A stretch of DNA of 64,000 bases from Nocardioides yefusunii (GCF_004014875.1 NZ_CP034929.1:2480001-2544000); one strand, 5' to 3'; counted from the first letter of the stretch, positions 44,183 to 54,318 are shown. The notes: generated by a model not told the origin, from the letters alone. Numbers and translations are program-made.

Positions 44183-44764
44183 TCATGCCTCGATCGCGGC
44201 GACCAGGGTCTCCTGGAGCCAGCCGAGCCACTCGTAGATGTCGTGGGCCTGGCTGCGGTCGTCGTCCTCGGGCAGTGACTCCCAGAACTCCTCGTCGTCG
44301 TCGGTGACGCCGAGACGGGTCGCGATCGCGAGCCGCAGGTCGTTGAAGGCGAGCAGCCAGCCCAGGGCGGACGGCTCGTCGAGTTCGACGTCGATGACGA
44401 TGCTGGCGTCCTCGGGCTCCATCGGGAGTCCGGCGTCCTCAAGGGTGTCGATCACCAGTACGACGTTGCGTTCCTTGGCGGTGCGCAGCGCAGGCTCGGT
44501 GTAGCGACGGAACTCGCCGGCCGCTTCGGGGTCCTCGGTGTAGGCCGTCGGGAAGAGGCGCAGCAGCACCGGGTCCTCGGGCTCGTCGACCGGGCCGGAG
44601 AAGTTGAAGAGTGCCTCGAGCGGGTCGAGGTGCTCGGCCGGGTCTGGCTGCTCGTCACGGAGCAGTTCGACGAGCTGGAAGCAGAGGCTGCGGATCAGGT
44701 CGGCTTCGAAGACCGCGAAGGTCGCGATCACGGCACCGGAGCGGTGCTTCTCGAAGCCGCTCAC
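44183..44764 (-). CDS. DUF2017 family protein
   Basis: 193 residues, GTG at 44764. Acidic helical protein with the family pattern FEADLIRSLCFQLVELL, DPVLLRLFPTAYTEDPEAAGEFRRYTE and HDIYEWLGWLQETLVAAI. DUF2017 members nearly always follow clpS in actinobacteria (Rv1332 locus). The start overlaps the clpS stop as GTGA, so the two are translationally coupled. The function is unknown; a part in ClpS/ClpAP control is only suggested by context. Confidence 0.9.
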   Translation of the reverse strand: MSGFEKHRSGAVIATFAVFEADLIRSLCFQLVELLRDEQPDPAEHLDPLEALFNFSGPVDEPEDPVLLRLFPTAYTEDPEAAGEFRRYTEPALRTAKERNVVLVIDTLEDAGLPMEPEDASIVIDVELDEPSALGWLLAFNDLRLAIATRLGVTDDDEEFWESLPEDDDRSQAHDIYEWLGWLQETLVAAIEA

Positions 44765-45057
44765 GCAGCACGCTCCAGCGTGGCCCAGAGGCCGTAGCCG
44801 TGCATCGCCTGGACGTCGCGTTCCATCTCCTCGCGCGAACCGTGGCTGACCGCCGAACGTCCGTCGCGGTGCACCTCCATCATCAGTTCCTCCGCCGTGG
44901 GGCGGTCGTAACCGAAGTAGGTGCGGAAGACGTACGACACGTACGACATCAGGTTCACCGGGTCGTTCCACACGACGGTGTTCCACCCCTTGTCGGGCTG
45001 GAGCAGGTCATCGACGAAGAGGTCGGGTTCGACCTCGACAGGAACAGGAGAACTCAC
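44761..45057 (-). CDS. clpS: ClpS, N-end rule adaptor
   Basis: 98 residues from the GTG at 45057 (another GTG at 45063 is in frame). The ClpS core is clear: WNTVVWNDPVNLMSYVSYVF with the N-degron pocket Asn-Asp, then MMEVHRDGRSAVSHGSREE, and a final helix LWATLERA. It brings proteins with bulky hydrophobic N-termini to ClpC/ClpA. It overlaps DUF2017 and diverges from pncB, as in mycobacteria. Confidence 0.95.
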   Translation of the reverse strand: MSSPVPVEVEPDLFVDDLLQPDKGWNTVVWNDPVNLMSYVSYVFRTYFGYDRPTAEELMMEVHRDGRSAVSHGSREEMERDVQAMHGYGLWATLERAA

Positions 45058-45219
45058 CCGCACATCGTGGCACAGGCCCCGTGAGGTCCCTGCGTCCTGC
45101 TCCACCCCGTGCGCAGTGGAGGCCCCGTGAGTTCCAGCTCCCCCACCGTCGACGTGACGCACCTGACGCCCCGCACCGACCGGCCGGGGCGGTGCATGAC
45201 GGGGGCTGCAGGCGCGTGG

Positions 45220-45225
45220 CACAGT
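45220..45225 (+). promoter_or_regulatory. -10-like CACAGT before pncB
   Basis: CACAGT, seven bases, then GTG 45233; weaker than the other leaderless sites because the first T is lacking. Confidence 0.3.
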
Positions 45226-45232
45226 GACGATC

Positions 45233-46546
45233 GTGACCCAGCACACCTCTGCCACCCCCGGCCCTTCGACGGCGCTGATGACCGACCACTACGAGCTGAC
45301 GATGCTCCAGGCGGCACTGCACGCCGGCACCGCCGAACGTCGCGCGGTCTTCGAGCTGTTCCCGCGCAGGCTGCCCGAGGGACGTCGTTACGGCGTCGTT
45401 GGCGGCGTGGGTCGGGCCCTGGACGCCTTCGAGCGTTTCCGCTTCGACGACGCCGACCTCGCGGTTCTCTCCGACGGCGGCGTGGTCGACGACCGCACCC
45501 TGGAGTGGCTCTCCTCGTTCCGGTTCTCCGGCCAGATCTCGGGTTACGGGGAGGGCGAGATCTACCTGCCCTACTCGCCGCTGATGGTGGTGGAGTCGAC
45601 GTTCGCCGAGGCCGTGCTGCTGGAGACGCTGCTGCTCTCGATCTACAACCACGACTCCGCGATCGCGTCCGCGGCGTCCCGGATGACGATGGCTGCCGAC
45701 GGGCGCCCGTGCAGTGAGATGGGGTCGCGTCGTACCCACGAGGAGGCCGCGGTCTCCGCCGCGCGCGCCGCGTACGTGGCCGGTTTCGAGAACACCTCCA
45801 ACCTGGAGGCGCGTCGCCGGTACGGGATCCCGACGATGGGCACCTCGGCGCACTCGTTCACGCTCCTGCACGACACCGAGCGCGACGCGTTCACCGCGCA
45901 GGTGAACTCGCTGGGACGCGGCACGACGCTGCTGGTCGACACCTACGACATCACCGAGGCGGTGCGTCTGGCCGTCGAGGTGGCCGGCACCGACCTGGGT
46001 GCGGTCCGGATCGACTCCGGCGACCTGGGGGTCCTGGCCCACCAGGTGCGTGCCCAGCTCGACAGCCTCGGCGCCACCGACACCAAGATCGTCGTCACCT
46101 CCGACCTGGACGAGTACGCGATAGCAGCGCTGGCCGCAGCACCGGTGGACGCCTACGGCGTGGGCACCCAGCTCGTCACGGGCTCGGGGCACCCCACCGT
46201 CGGGCTGGTCTACAAGCTCGTCTCCCGTGAGGGCGAAGGCGGCGAGATGGTGCCGGTGGCGAAGAAGGCAAAGGACAAGGGCTCGATCGGCGGACGCAAG
46301 TACGCGCTGCGCCGTCTCAACGCCCGCGGTGTCGCCGAGGCCGAGGTGGTGAGCGTCGGAACCCCGCCCGAGAACGACGGCAACGACCGTCCCCTGATGC
46401 TCCCGCTCGTGACCGACGGCGAGGTCGTGGGCCGTGAGTCCCTCGACGACGCCCGGGCCCGTCACGCTGCTTCGCGTGCCGAACTGCCGTTGCGCGCCCA
46501 GTCGATGAGCCGCGGCGAGCCGGTGATCCCCACCCTCCACGTCTGA
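45233..46546 (+). CDS. pncB: Nicotinate phosphoribosyltransferase
   Basis: 437 residues from GTG 45233; GTG 45224 is also in frame. LMTDHYELTMLQAAL at the N-terminus, GTSAHSFTLL with the His that is phosphorylated during catalysis, and VRIDSGDLGVLA with YGVGTQLVTGSGHPT for PRPP and nicotinate mononucleotide binding. It converts nicotinate to NaMN in NAD salvage. The partner nicotinamidase gene pncA lies 1.2 kb downstream, beyond the palindrome-framed nuclease cassette, which apparently split an older pncB-pncA pair. Confidence 0.96.
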   Translation: MTQHTSATPGPSTALMTDHYELTMLQAALHAGTAERRAVFELFPRRLPEGRRYGVVGGVGRALDAFERFRFDDADLAVLSDGGVVDDRTLEWLSSFRFSGQISGYGEGEIYLPYSPLMVVESTFAEAVLLETLLLSIYNHDSAIASAASRMTMAADGRPCSEMGSRRTHEEAAVSAARAAYVAGFENTSNLEARRRYGIPTMGTSAHSFTLLHDTERDAFTAQVNSLGRGTTLLVDTYDITEAVRLAVEVAGTDLGAVRIDSGDLGVLAHQVRAQLDSLGATDTKIVVTSDLDEYAIAALAAAPVDAYGVGTQLVTGSGHPTVGLVYKLVSREGEGGEMVPVAKKAKDKGSIGGRKYALRRLNARGVAEAEVVSVGTPPENDGNDRPLMLPLVTDGEVVGRESLDDARARHAASRAELPLRAQSMSRGEPVIPTLHV

Positions 46547-46556
46547 CCCGGCCCGA

Positions 46557-46634
46557 AGTCGCTTCGCTCCCCTGCGCAATTGTCGGATTGATGCCACCCG
46601 CACGGCGTGTCCCGGCATCAATCCGACAATTGCG
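46557..46634 (+). repeat. Left palindromic repeat of the nuclease cassette
   Basis: Perfect 20-bp arms GCAATTGTCGGATTGATGCC (46576-46595) and its complement (46614-46633) flank an 18-bp centre; one more C-G pair extends the stem. The outer flank TCGCTTCGCTCCCC precedes it. It starts just after pncB and could act as its terminator. Confidence 0.9.
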
Positions 46635-46710
46635 GAGCGTCTGACGCCGTTCTCCACAGGCAGGTCAGCGCCGTCCCCGGCAACGAGCGTCCTGCGCTGG
46701 GGTGGGGCGC

Positions 46711-47679
46711 ATGGACGTGCACCTCACCCGCAGCGGAGAACACCCTCCGCACCTGACCAGACCAGTCACCCGCGGGGCCCATCTCAGCCCCGACGGCACC
46801 CGTGTCGCCGAGCTGACGGCCTGGGCCGCGGTCCTGCCCGACCACTCCGGCTTCACCCATGTCACCGGAGCCGAACTGCTCGGACTCTGGCTCCCACCGC
46901 TTCCCGCACCGGCCCCCGTCACCGCCCAGGTGCCCACCGGGGCTCCGGCTCCCCGACGTCCGGGGCTGCGCCTGATCCGAGCGTCCGACGGCACCGGCAC
47001 GTCACGTGTCCACGGCCTGCCCGTCGCCCCGGTCACCGAGGTGTTGCTCAGCCTCTGTCGCGACCTCGGGCCACTGGATGCCCTGGTCGCTCTCGACTCC
47101 GCACTCCATCTGCGTCTGTGCACTCTGGCCGAACTCGAACACGCCACCCGCCGACGCCGACGCGGGGCCCCACTGCTCCGCCTGCTCACCCCGCTCGCTG
47201 ATGCGAGGAGCGAGTCCCCGTGGGAGACGATCCTGCGGGAGTTCCACCGCGCAGTGGAGGCGCCCGCCGTGCCACAGCACGAGATCCTCGATGCTTCGGG
47301 CTCCTTCGTCGCTCGTGCTGACCTCTGGCTGGCAGGCACCCGCGTGATCCACGAGTACGACGGCGCCCACCACCTCAGCGTCGAGGGGCAGCGTGCAGAC
47401 CTGCGCCGAGACCGACGGCTCGGGCACGCGGGCTGGATCCGTCGCGGGTACACCAGCGACGACCTGCTGCACCGTCCACACGAGATCCTGCGCGACGTCG
47501 ACGCCGCCCTCGGACGACCGTCCCACCCTCACCTGCTCACGCGGTGGCACGACCTGCTGTCCGACTCGGCCCGGACACCCGCCGGGCGCGCACTGCTCAC
47601 CCACCGCCTGCGTCAGTCCACGCAACGCCCCTCCCGCGCTGCAAACCCCACACCCCTCTGGCTGCAACTGTTGGATTGA
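46711..47679 (+). CDS. DUF559 / Vsr-like PD-(D/E)XK endonuclease with AbiEi-like N-terminal region
   Basis: 322 residues from ATG 46711 (GGGG upstream; GTG 46702 also possible). Residues 1-160 resemble the N-terminal part of actinobacterial AbiEi/DUF559 proteins (AWAAVLPDHSGFTHVTGAELLGLWLP). Residues 165-270 form the nuclease: SPWE with Glu172, RADLWL with Asp204, and HEYDG with Glu215/Asp217, a full PD-(D/E)XK set, then HLSVEGQRADLRRDRRLGHAGW as in Vsr-type mismatch nucleases. There is no partner toxin gene. The last codons (LQLLD, stop) lie inside the right palindromic repeat. Confidence 0.88.
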   Translation: MDVHLTRSGEHPPHLTRPVTRGAHLSPDGTRVAELTAWAAVLPDHSGFTHVTGAELLGLWLPPLPAPAPVTAQVPTGAPAPRRPGLRLIRASDGTGTSRVHGLPVAPVTEVLLSLCRDLGPLDALVALDSALHLRLCTLAELEHATRRRRRGAPLLRLLTPLADARSESPWETILREFHRAVEAPAVPQHEILDASGSFVARADLWLAGTRVIHEYDGAHHLSVEGQRADLRRDRRLGHAGWIRRGYTSDDLLHRPHEILRDVDAALGRPSHPHLLTRWHDLLSDSARTPAGRALLTHRLRQSTQRPSRAANPTPLWLQLLD

Positions 47680-47740
47680 TGCGCCGACACGCCGTCGCAG
47701 CGGCATCAAGCCGACAATTGCGCAGGGAGCGAAGCGACCT
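47664..47740 (-). repeat. Right palindromic repeat of the nuclease cassette (inverted)
   Basis: Arms GCAACTGTTGGATTGATGC (47664-47682) and GCATCAAGCCGACAATTGC (47703-47721) pair with three mismatches. The outer flank GCAGGGAGCGAAGCGACC (to 47739) is the inverse of the left flank. The nuclease stop TGA (47677-47679) lies in the first arm. Confidence 0.9.
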
Positions 47741-47749
47741 GCCGGCGCA

Positions 47750-47755
47750 TAGGCT
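47750..47755 (+). promoter_or_regulatory. -10 hexamer TAGGCT, leaderless start for pncA
   Basis: TAGGCT, six bases, then ATG 47762. Any -35 would lie in the right arm of the cassette repeat (about 47727-47733), so the insertion may have changed pncA expression. Confidence 0.5.
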
Positions 47756-47761
47756 TGATCC

Positions 47762-48358
47762 ATGACTCGCGCACTGATCGTGGTGGACGTCCAGAACGAC
47801 TTCTGTGAGGGCGGCTCACTGGCCGTCACCGGCGGGGCCGCGGTGGCCGAGGGCGTCGCCGCTCTCGTCGCCGACGTGCGTGCCGACACGACGACGTCGC
47901 CGGACTACGCCTACGTCGTCGCCACCAAGGACCACCACGTCGACCCGGGCGAGCACTGGGCCGAGCACCCCGACTTCTCCACCTCCTGGCCCAAGCACTG
48001 CGAGGTCGGCACCACCGGCGAGGAGTTCCACCCGGCGCTGGCGAACACGGTGTTCGACGCCGTCTTCCTCAAGGGCCGCCACGAGGCGGCGTACTCCGGT
48101 TTCCAGGGCTCCGACGACGCGGGCACGTCCCTGGCCCAGTGGCTGAATGCCCGCGGGGTCTCCGAGGTCGACGTCTGCGGGATCGCCACCGACCACTGCG
48201 TGCGGGCCACCGCGTTGGACGCGGTCGCGGAAGGGTTCAGGACCCGCGTCCTGCTGGACCTGTGCGCGGGCGTCGCAGAGGAGAGCACCCGGACGACGCT
48301 GGAGGAGTTCGAGGCGGCCGGAGTGCGTGCCGATCGTGCGGACCGCGCGCTCGACTGA
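47762..48358 (+). CDS. pncA: Nicotinamidase (pyrazinamidase-type)
   Basis: 198 residues. Isochorismatase-like hydrolase with the nicotinamidase residues: Asp in ALIVVDVQNDFCEGGSL, metal site KDHHVDPGEHW, and catalytic Cys in VCGIATDHCVRATALDA. It converts nicotinamide to nicotinate, the substrate of PncB upstream, and would activate pyrazinamide. Confidence 0.96.
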   Translation: MTRALIVVDVQNDFCEGGSLAVTGGAAVAEGVAALVADVRADTTTSPDYAYVVATKDHHVDPGEHWAEHPDFSTSWPKHCEVGTTGEEFHPALANTVFDAVFLKGRHEAAYSGFQGSDDAGTSLAQWLNARGVSEVDVCGIATDHCVRATALDAVAEGFRTRVLLDLCAGVAEESTRTTLEEFEAAGVRADRADRALD

Positions 48359-48431
48359 CCACGCAGGTCAGCATGCATCACGGAATGATTACGCATGCCT
48401 CTGCATATTTATACATGTCGGCGTATTTGGG

Positions 48432-48437
48432 TACAGT
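48432..48437 (+). promoter_or_regulatory. -10 hexamer TACAGT, leaderless start for the amino-acid ABC operon
   Basis: TACAGT, six bases, then ATG 48444. The 70 bp upstream are strikingly AT-rich, with GCATGC half-sites at 48371 and 48392 and TGCATATTTATACA at 48402-48415 that may be operators. Confidence 0.5.
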
Positions 48438-48443
48438 CGCCTC

Positions 48444-49223
48444 ATGAAGCGCATCCTGAGCCCCCTCGCCGTCGCCGCCCTCGCCCTCTCGCTCGCCGCT
48501 TGCGGCTCCGATGACGACTCCACGAGCGCTTCGGGCGTCAAGACCGTCCAGGACGGCAAGCTCACGATCTGCACCGACGCGCCGTTCGCGCCGTTCGAGT
48601 ACGAGGACGCCTCGACCCCCACCGGCTTCACCGGCTTCGACATCGACATCGCCACTGCGATCGCTGACGACCTCGAGCTCGAGCTCGCCGTCGCCCCGAC
48701 CGGCTTCGACGCCGTCCAGTCCGGCACCGCCCTGAACGCCGGCCAGTGCGACATGGGCGCGAGCGCGATCACGATCAACGAGGACCGCAAGGCCACGATC
48801 GACTTCTCCGACCCCTACCTCGACTCCGAGCAGTCGCTGCTCGTCCCGGCCGACTCCGACGTCAAGACCCTCGCCGACCTCAAGGGCAAGAAGATCGGCA
48901 CGATGGGCACCTCCACCGGCGAGAAGTACGCGACCGCGAACGCCAAGGACGCCGACATCGTCTCCTTCCCCGACGACGGCAAGATGTTCCAGGCGCTCAA
49001 GGCCAAGCAGGTCGACGCGCTCCTGCAGGACATCGAGGTCAACGCTCTGCACCAGACCGACGGCACGTTCACGATCGTCGAGACGTACCCGACGGGCGAG
49101 AGCTACGGCCTGGCCGTCAAGAAGGGCAACACCGAGCTCCTCGAGGCCGTCAACGAGTCCCTGCAGGGCCTGCGCGACTCGAAGAAGTACGACGAGATCC
49201 ACGCCGAGTACTTCGGTTCCTGA
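48444..49223 (+). CDS. Amino-acid ABC transporter substrate-binding lipoprotein
   Basis: 259 residues. Signal peptide with lipobox SLAAC (Cys at about 21), then a family-3 solute-binding fold: LTICTDAPFAPFEYED, GFTGFDIDIATAIADDL, QCDMGASAITINEDRKATIDFSDPYL and ESYGLAVKKGNTELLEAVN. The pattern is that of polar or basic amino-acid binders (Gln/His/Arg type), but the ligand is not certain. First gene of a three-gene operon with permease and ATPase. Confidence 0.94.
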   Translation: MKRILSPLAVAALALSLAACGSDDDSTSASGVKTVQDGKLTICTDAPFAPFEYEDASTPTGFTGFDIDIATAIADDLELELAVAPTGFDAVQSGTALNAGQCDMGASAITINEDRKATIDFSDPYLDSEQSLLVPADSDVKTLADLKGKKIGTMGTSTGEKYATANAKDADIVSFPDDGKMFQALKAKQVDALLQDIEVNALHQTDGTFTIVETYPTGESYGLAVKKGNTELLEAVNESLQGLRDSKKYDEIHAEYFGS

Positions 49224-49269
49224 TCCACGCGCCCCTCACCGGGCACCCTGACGAGAACAGAGCAACAAC

Positions 49270-50085
49270 GTGAAGCAGTCGACGAAGCGGCGTCTGGTCC
49301 ACCTCCCGCTGTACGCGGTGCTGGTGGCCCTGGCGGCACTGGTCTACTTCAGCGCCGACTGGGCCGAGGTCGGGAAGAACTTCTTCTCCCCGGCCGGCTT
49401 CGGTCGCCCCTGGGAAGGCGACTGGGGCACCTGGCCCGACCTGGTCAGCACCGGCCTGGTCAACACGATCAAGTACACCGCGATCGCTTTCGCCGGAGGC
49501 CTCGCGCTGGCCGTGGTGATGGCGCTCATGCGCCTGTCCTCGCTGCGCCCCTACCGCTGGCTGGCCACCTGCTTCGTGGAGTTCTTCCGCAGCCTGCCGG
49601 TGATCGTCGTCATCCTGACCCTCGCCTTCGGTGTGCCGATCGCGTTCCAGTGGTCGTGGCCCGGCGGCACCGTGCAGGCAGGTCTCGTCGCCCTGATCCT
49701 GGTGGGCGGCTCCTACATGGCCGAGACCCTGCGTGCCGGCATCCAGGCCGTCCCGAAGGGTCAGGCCGAGGCCGCCCGTTCGCTCGGCATGTCGCAAGGA
49801 CGGACGATGATCACCGTCGTCCTGCCGCAGGCGTTCCGCATCGTGATCCCGCCGTTGACCAACGAGTTCGTGCTCCTGCTCAAGGACACCTCGCTGCTCT
49901 ACGTCGCCGGCATGATGATCGACCAGCGCGAGCTGGCCACGATCGCCAACGCGATGATGGTCAACGGCCCCACCGCCGGCACGTCCACCGGCCTGATGCA
50001 GGCCGCGATCCTGTACCTGGTCATCACCATCCCGCTCACGCAGCTGGTGGCATGGCTCGAACGACGTCAGCAGAGGACCCGATGA
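49270..50085 (+). CDS. Amino-acid ABC transporter permease
   Basis: 271 residues, GTG start. HisMQ-type permease: about five membrane helices, the [20 protein letters not shown] segment, and the EAA loop [44 protein letters not shown]. Only one permease gene is present, so it should act as a homodimer. It ends in ATGA overlap with the ATPase gene. Confidence 0.95.
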   Translation: MKQSTKRRLVHLPLYAVLVALAALVYFSADWAEVGKNFFSPAGFGRPWEGDWGTWPDLVSTGLVNTIKYTAIAFAGGLALAVVMALMRLSSLRPYRWLATCFVEFFRSLPVIVVILTLAFGVPIAFQWSWPGGTVQAGLVALILVGGSYMAETLRAGIQAVPKGQAEAARSLGMSQGRTMITVVLPQAFRIVIPPLTNEFVLLLKDTSLLYVAGMMIDQRELATIANAMMVNGPTAGTSTGLMQAAILYLVITIPLTQLVAWLERRQQRTR

Positions 50086-50843
50086 GCACCCCTCAGCCCA
50101 CCCCCACCGACGGCGTCCCCGCGATCCGGATCCGGGGCCTGCACAAGTCCTACGGGTCCAACGAGGTCCTCAAGGGCATCGACTTCCACGTCGACCCCGG
50201 CCAGGTCGTCTGCGTGATCGGGCCGTCCGGCTCGGGCAAGTCGACCCTGCTGCGCTGCGTCAACCGCCTCGAGGAGCCCGACTCCGGCGAGGTGCTGGTC
50301 GAGGGCATCGACATCTGCGACCCCGAGACCGACCTGGACGCCGTGCGCGCCCGGATCGGCATGGTCTTCCAGGGCTTCAACCTCTTCGGCCACATGACGG
50401 TGCTGAAGAACCTCGTCGTCGCCCAGCGTCAGGTGCTCAAGCGTTCCAAGGCCGAGGCCGAGGAGATCGCGCGCGCCAACCTGGCCAAGGTCGGCCTGGC
50501 GGAGAAGGCCGACGCCATGCCGTCGCAGCTCTCCGGTGGCCAGCAGCAGCGCGTGGCGATCGCCCGCGCCCTGTCGATGAACCCCGACATGATGCTCTTC
50601 GACGAGCCGACCTCGGCTCTCGACCCCGAGCTGGTCGGTGACGTCCTGCAGGTGATGCGTGACCTCGCCGACGAGGGCATGACGATGATGGTCGTGACCC
50701 ACGAGATGGGCTTCGCCCGTGAGGTCGGCGACAAGCTGGTCTTCATGGACGGCGGGGTCATCGTCGAGGAGGGCGACCCGGTCGAGGTGCTCTCCAACCC
50801 CCAGCACGAGCGCACCCAGTTGTTCCTCTCGAAGGTCCTCTGA
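50082..50843 (+). CDS. Amino-acid ABC transporter ATP-binding protein
   Basis: 253 residues. GlnQ/HisP type: Walker [27 protein letters not shown] (Q-loop), signature LSGGQQQR, Walker [15 protein letters not shown], switch His in [11 protein letters not shown]. Translationally coupled to the permease; last gene of the operon, followed by a long hairpin. Confidence 0.96.
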   Translation: MSTPQPTPTDGVPAIRIRGLHKSYGSNEVLKGIDFHVDPGQVVCVIGPSGSGKSTLLRCVNRLEEPDSGEVLVEGIDICDPETDLDAVRARIGMVFQGFNLFGHMTVLKNLVVAQRQVLKRSKAEAEEIARANLAKVGLAEKADAMPSQLSGGQQQRVAIARALSMNPDMMLFDEPTSALDPELVGDVLQVMRDLADEGMTMMVVTHEMGFAREVGDKLVFMDGGVIVEEGDPVEVLSNPQHERTQLFLSKVL

Positions 50844-50853
50844 ACCGTCACGC

Positions 50854-50904
50854 ACCAGTCACAAGTGTCGCGCTGAGCCCTGCTCAGCAGCACTTCTGAC
50901 TGGT
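50854..50904 (+). terminator. Terminator of the amino-acid ABC operon
   Basis: A long imperfect stem: ACCAGTCACAAGTG and GCGCTGAGC pair with GCTCAGC and CACTTCTGACTGGT. It lies 10 bp after the ATPase stop and may also end the converging lysG transcript. Confidence 0.7.
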
Positions 50905-50920
50905 ACGTGGCATTTCGGGG

Positions 50921-51832
50921 TCAGACGGCGAGCCACTCCTCGGCAGCGTCGACGACGGCAGCGGTCAGGTCGGCCATCACCGGGGAGGCCAGCTTCCAGC
51001 GCTGCCAGTAGAGCGGGACGTCCATGTGGCGTCCGGGCACGAGCTCGACCAGCTCTCCTGACGCCACTTCCTCCCGCGCGTGGGACTCCACGACCATCCC
51101 CCAGCCCATCCCCCGCCGCACCGCTGCGTCGAAGGTGTGCACCGACGGCAGGAACGTCGTCGGCGGGGTGAGATGTCGTCGGGTCACCTTGCGCATGAAG
51201 GCGTGCTGCAGGGTGTCGTCGCGGTCGAACGCGATCATCGGGGCGCGTTCGAAGGCCGCCGCAGTGGGCCCCTCGGGCATCCAGCGTTCCATCCAGTCAG
51301 GACGGGCCAGGGCCCGGTACCGCATCGTTCCCAGACGGTGCACCGCACACCCCGGCACGGGGTGCGGGTCGGAGGTGACGGCCGCCATCACCTCACCCCG
51401 ACGCAGACGCTCGGTGGTCCGGGTCTGGTCGTCGCGGAAGATCTCGAAGGTCACCCGACGGCGGGCACTGGCCTCGACCAGTGCGTCGGTGAACCAGGAG
51501 TACATCGCGTCGGCGTTGACCGCGATCGGGACTGCGGGCCACGGACCGTCCTCGGCGTCCTCCTCGGCCACCAGTTCAGCGACCGCCTCGCGTTCCAGCG
51601 CCTCGGTCTGCAGCGCCAGACGGACCAGGACGTGCCCGGCCTCGGTGGCCTCCAACGGCTTGACCCGGTGCACGAGCACCCGCCCGACGCGCTTCTCCAA
51701 GGCCTTGATCCGCTGACTGATCGCGGACGGGGTGACGCGCAGTTCCTTGGCCGCCGCCTCGAAGGTGCCGAGCTGGACGGCCACCGCAAGAGTGCGGAGC
51801 GCGACGGGGTCGATCTGCGAGAGCGTGGTCAC
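50921..51832 (-). CDS. lysG: LysG/ArgP LysR-family regulator of lysE
   Basis: 303 residues, GTG at 51832. The N-terminal helix-turn-helix LGTFEAAAKELRVTPSAISQRIKALEKRVGRVLVHR is that of ArgP/IciA/LysG proteins, followed by the LysR effector domain. In Corynebacterium glutamicum LysG senses lysine, arginine and histidine and activates lysE. Divergent arrangement with lysE and a shared 71-bp control region support the same role. TAGACT at plus 51840-51845 makes it leaderless. Confidence 0.93.
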   Translation of the reverse strand: MTTLSQIDPVALRTLAVAVQLGTFEAAAKELRVTPSAISQRIKALEKRVGRVLVHRVKPLEATEAGHVLVRLALQTEALEREAVAELVAEEDAEDGPWPAVPIAVNADAMYSWFTDALVEASARRRVTFEIFRDDQTRTTERLRRGEVMAAVTSDPHPVPGCAVHRLGTMRYRALARPDWMERWMPEGPTAAAFERAPMIAFDRDDTLQHAFMRKVTRRHLTPPTTFLPSVHTFDAAVRRGMGWGMVVESHAREEVASGELVELVPGRHMDVPLYWQRWKLASPVMADLTAAVVDAAEEWLAV

Positions 51833-51839
51833 GTAAGAG

Positions 51840-51896
51840 AGTCTAATGATTCTGAAGAATCGTTCGCTCGGATGACGCCGCTCCGCGTCGTAACTT
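51840..51896. promoter_or_regulatory. lysG-lysE divergent control region
   Basis: The lysG -10 (TAGACT on the minus strand, 51840-51845) and the lysE -10 (TAACTT, 51891-51896) both stand seven bases before a GTG start. Between them GATTCTGAAGAATC (51848-51861) is a perfect 6-bp-arm palindrome, the likely LysG site, placed to affect lysG directly. Confidence 0.55.
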
Positions 51897-51903
51897 CGAT
51901 TGC

Positions 51904-52503
51904 GTGTTCAACGTCCTTCTCACCGGTGTCCTGACCGGCCTCGCCCTGATCGTCGCCATCGGCGCCCAGAACGCCTTCCTGCTCCGCCAGGGCATCAAGG
52001 GCGAACAGGTGCTCCCGATCGTGCTGGTCTGCCTGGCCAGCGACATCGTCGCGATCACCGCCGGCGTCGTCGGTCTGGGCCACGTCGTCGACCGCTGGCC
52101 CGGCGTCCTCCCGGTCGCCCAGGTGCTCGGCGGCGTCTACCTGCTGGCCTTCGGCGTGCACGCCGCGCTACGGGCCTGGCGCCCCCAGGGCATGGAAGCC
52201 GGAGAAGGCACTGGCATGACGACGCGCACCGCCGTCCTCACCACGCTCGCCCTGACGTGGCTCAACCCGCACTTCTACCTCGACGCCACCCTGATGCTCG
52301 GGACCGTGGCCAACTCCTTCGAAGCCGACCGGTGGTGGTTCGTCGCCGGCACGTTCATCGCCAGCACCGTGTGGTTCTTCGGGCTCGGCTTCGGAGCCCG
52401 TCTGCTGCGCCCGCTCTTCGCCCGGCCCACCTCGTGGCGGGTGCTCGACGGCACGGTCGCCGCGTTCATGGGCGTGCTGGGCTACACCCTGCTGACGCAC
52501 TGA
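51904..52503 (+). CDS. lysE: LysE-family basic amino-acid exporter
   Basis: 199 residues, GTG at 51904; five or six membrane segments. LysE signature GLALIVAIGAQNAFLLRQGI at the N-terminus and ALTWLNPHFYLDATLMLG in the middle. It should export lysine and arginine. Divergent from lysG. Ends 11 bp before the converging coiled-coil gene. Confidence 0.95.
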   Translation: MFNVLLTGVLTGLALIVAIGAQNAFLLRQGIKGEQVLPIVLVCLASDIVAITAGVVGLGHVVDRWPGVLPVAQVLGGVYLLAFGVHAALRAWRPQGMEAGEGTGMTTRTAVLTTLALTWLNPHFYLDATLMLGTVANSFEADRWWFVAGTFIASTVWFFGLGFGARLLRPLFARPTSWRVLDGTVAAFMGVLGYTLLTH

Positions 52504-52514
52504 ACCGACACGCG

Positions 52515-54185
<1,671 letters not shown>

Positions 54186-54318
54186 GGGCCCCACTATGCA
54201 TCGTGGCGTCGCGGCTCACACCTCATGGGGGTCATTCAGCCCGACGGACGAGGGGTTGTTCCCCCATCGCGACACCGGACCGTGGATCATGGTCCCCGAC
54301 GCAGGAGGACACCCACCC

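Larger units (their letters stand above)
46557..47740 (+). mobile_element. Palindrome-framed nuclease cassette between pncB and pncA
   Basis: A unit of about 1,184 bp begins 10 bp after pncB and ends 9 bp before the pncA -10. Its ends are inverted copies of one 38-39-bp sequence (TCGCTTCGCTCCC, an optional C, then TGCGCAATTGTCGG and TTGATGCC). Each end is itself an interrupted palindrome of about 58 bp. The single gene inside encodes a DUF559/Vsr-like nuclease and its stop codon lies inside the right palindrome. No transposase or target-site duplication is seen. Treating it as a mobile or REP-like unit is inference from this layout. Confidence 0.6.

Noticed and set aside
46711..47679. Type IV toxin-antitoxin system (AbiEi antitoxin).
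   Set aside because: No AbiEii-type nucleotidyltransferase gene is adjacent, and the C-terminal domain is a complete nuclease.
48371..48430. ArgR boxes upstream of the amino-acid ABC operon.
   Set aside because: TGCATATTTATACA is only an imperfect palindrome and the paired 18-bp box spacing is not met; left as a possible operator of unknown factor.
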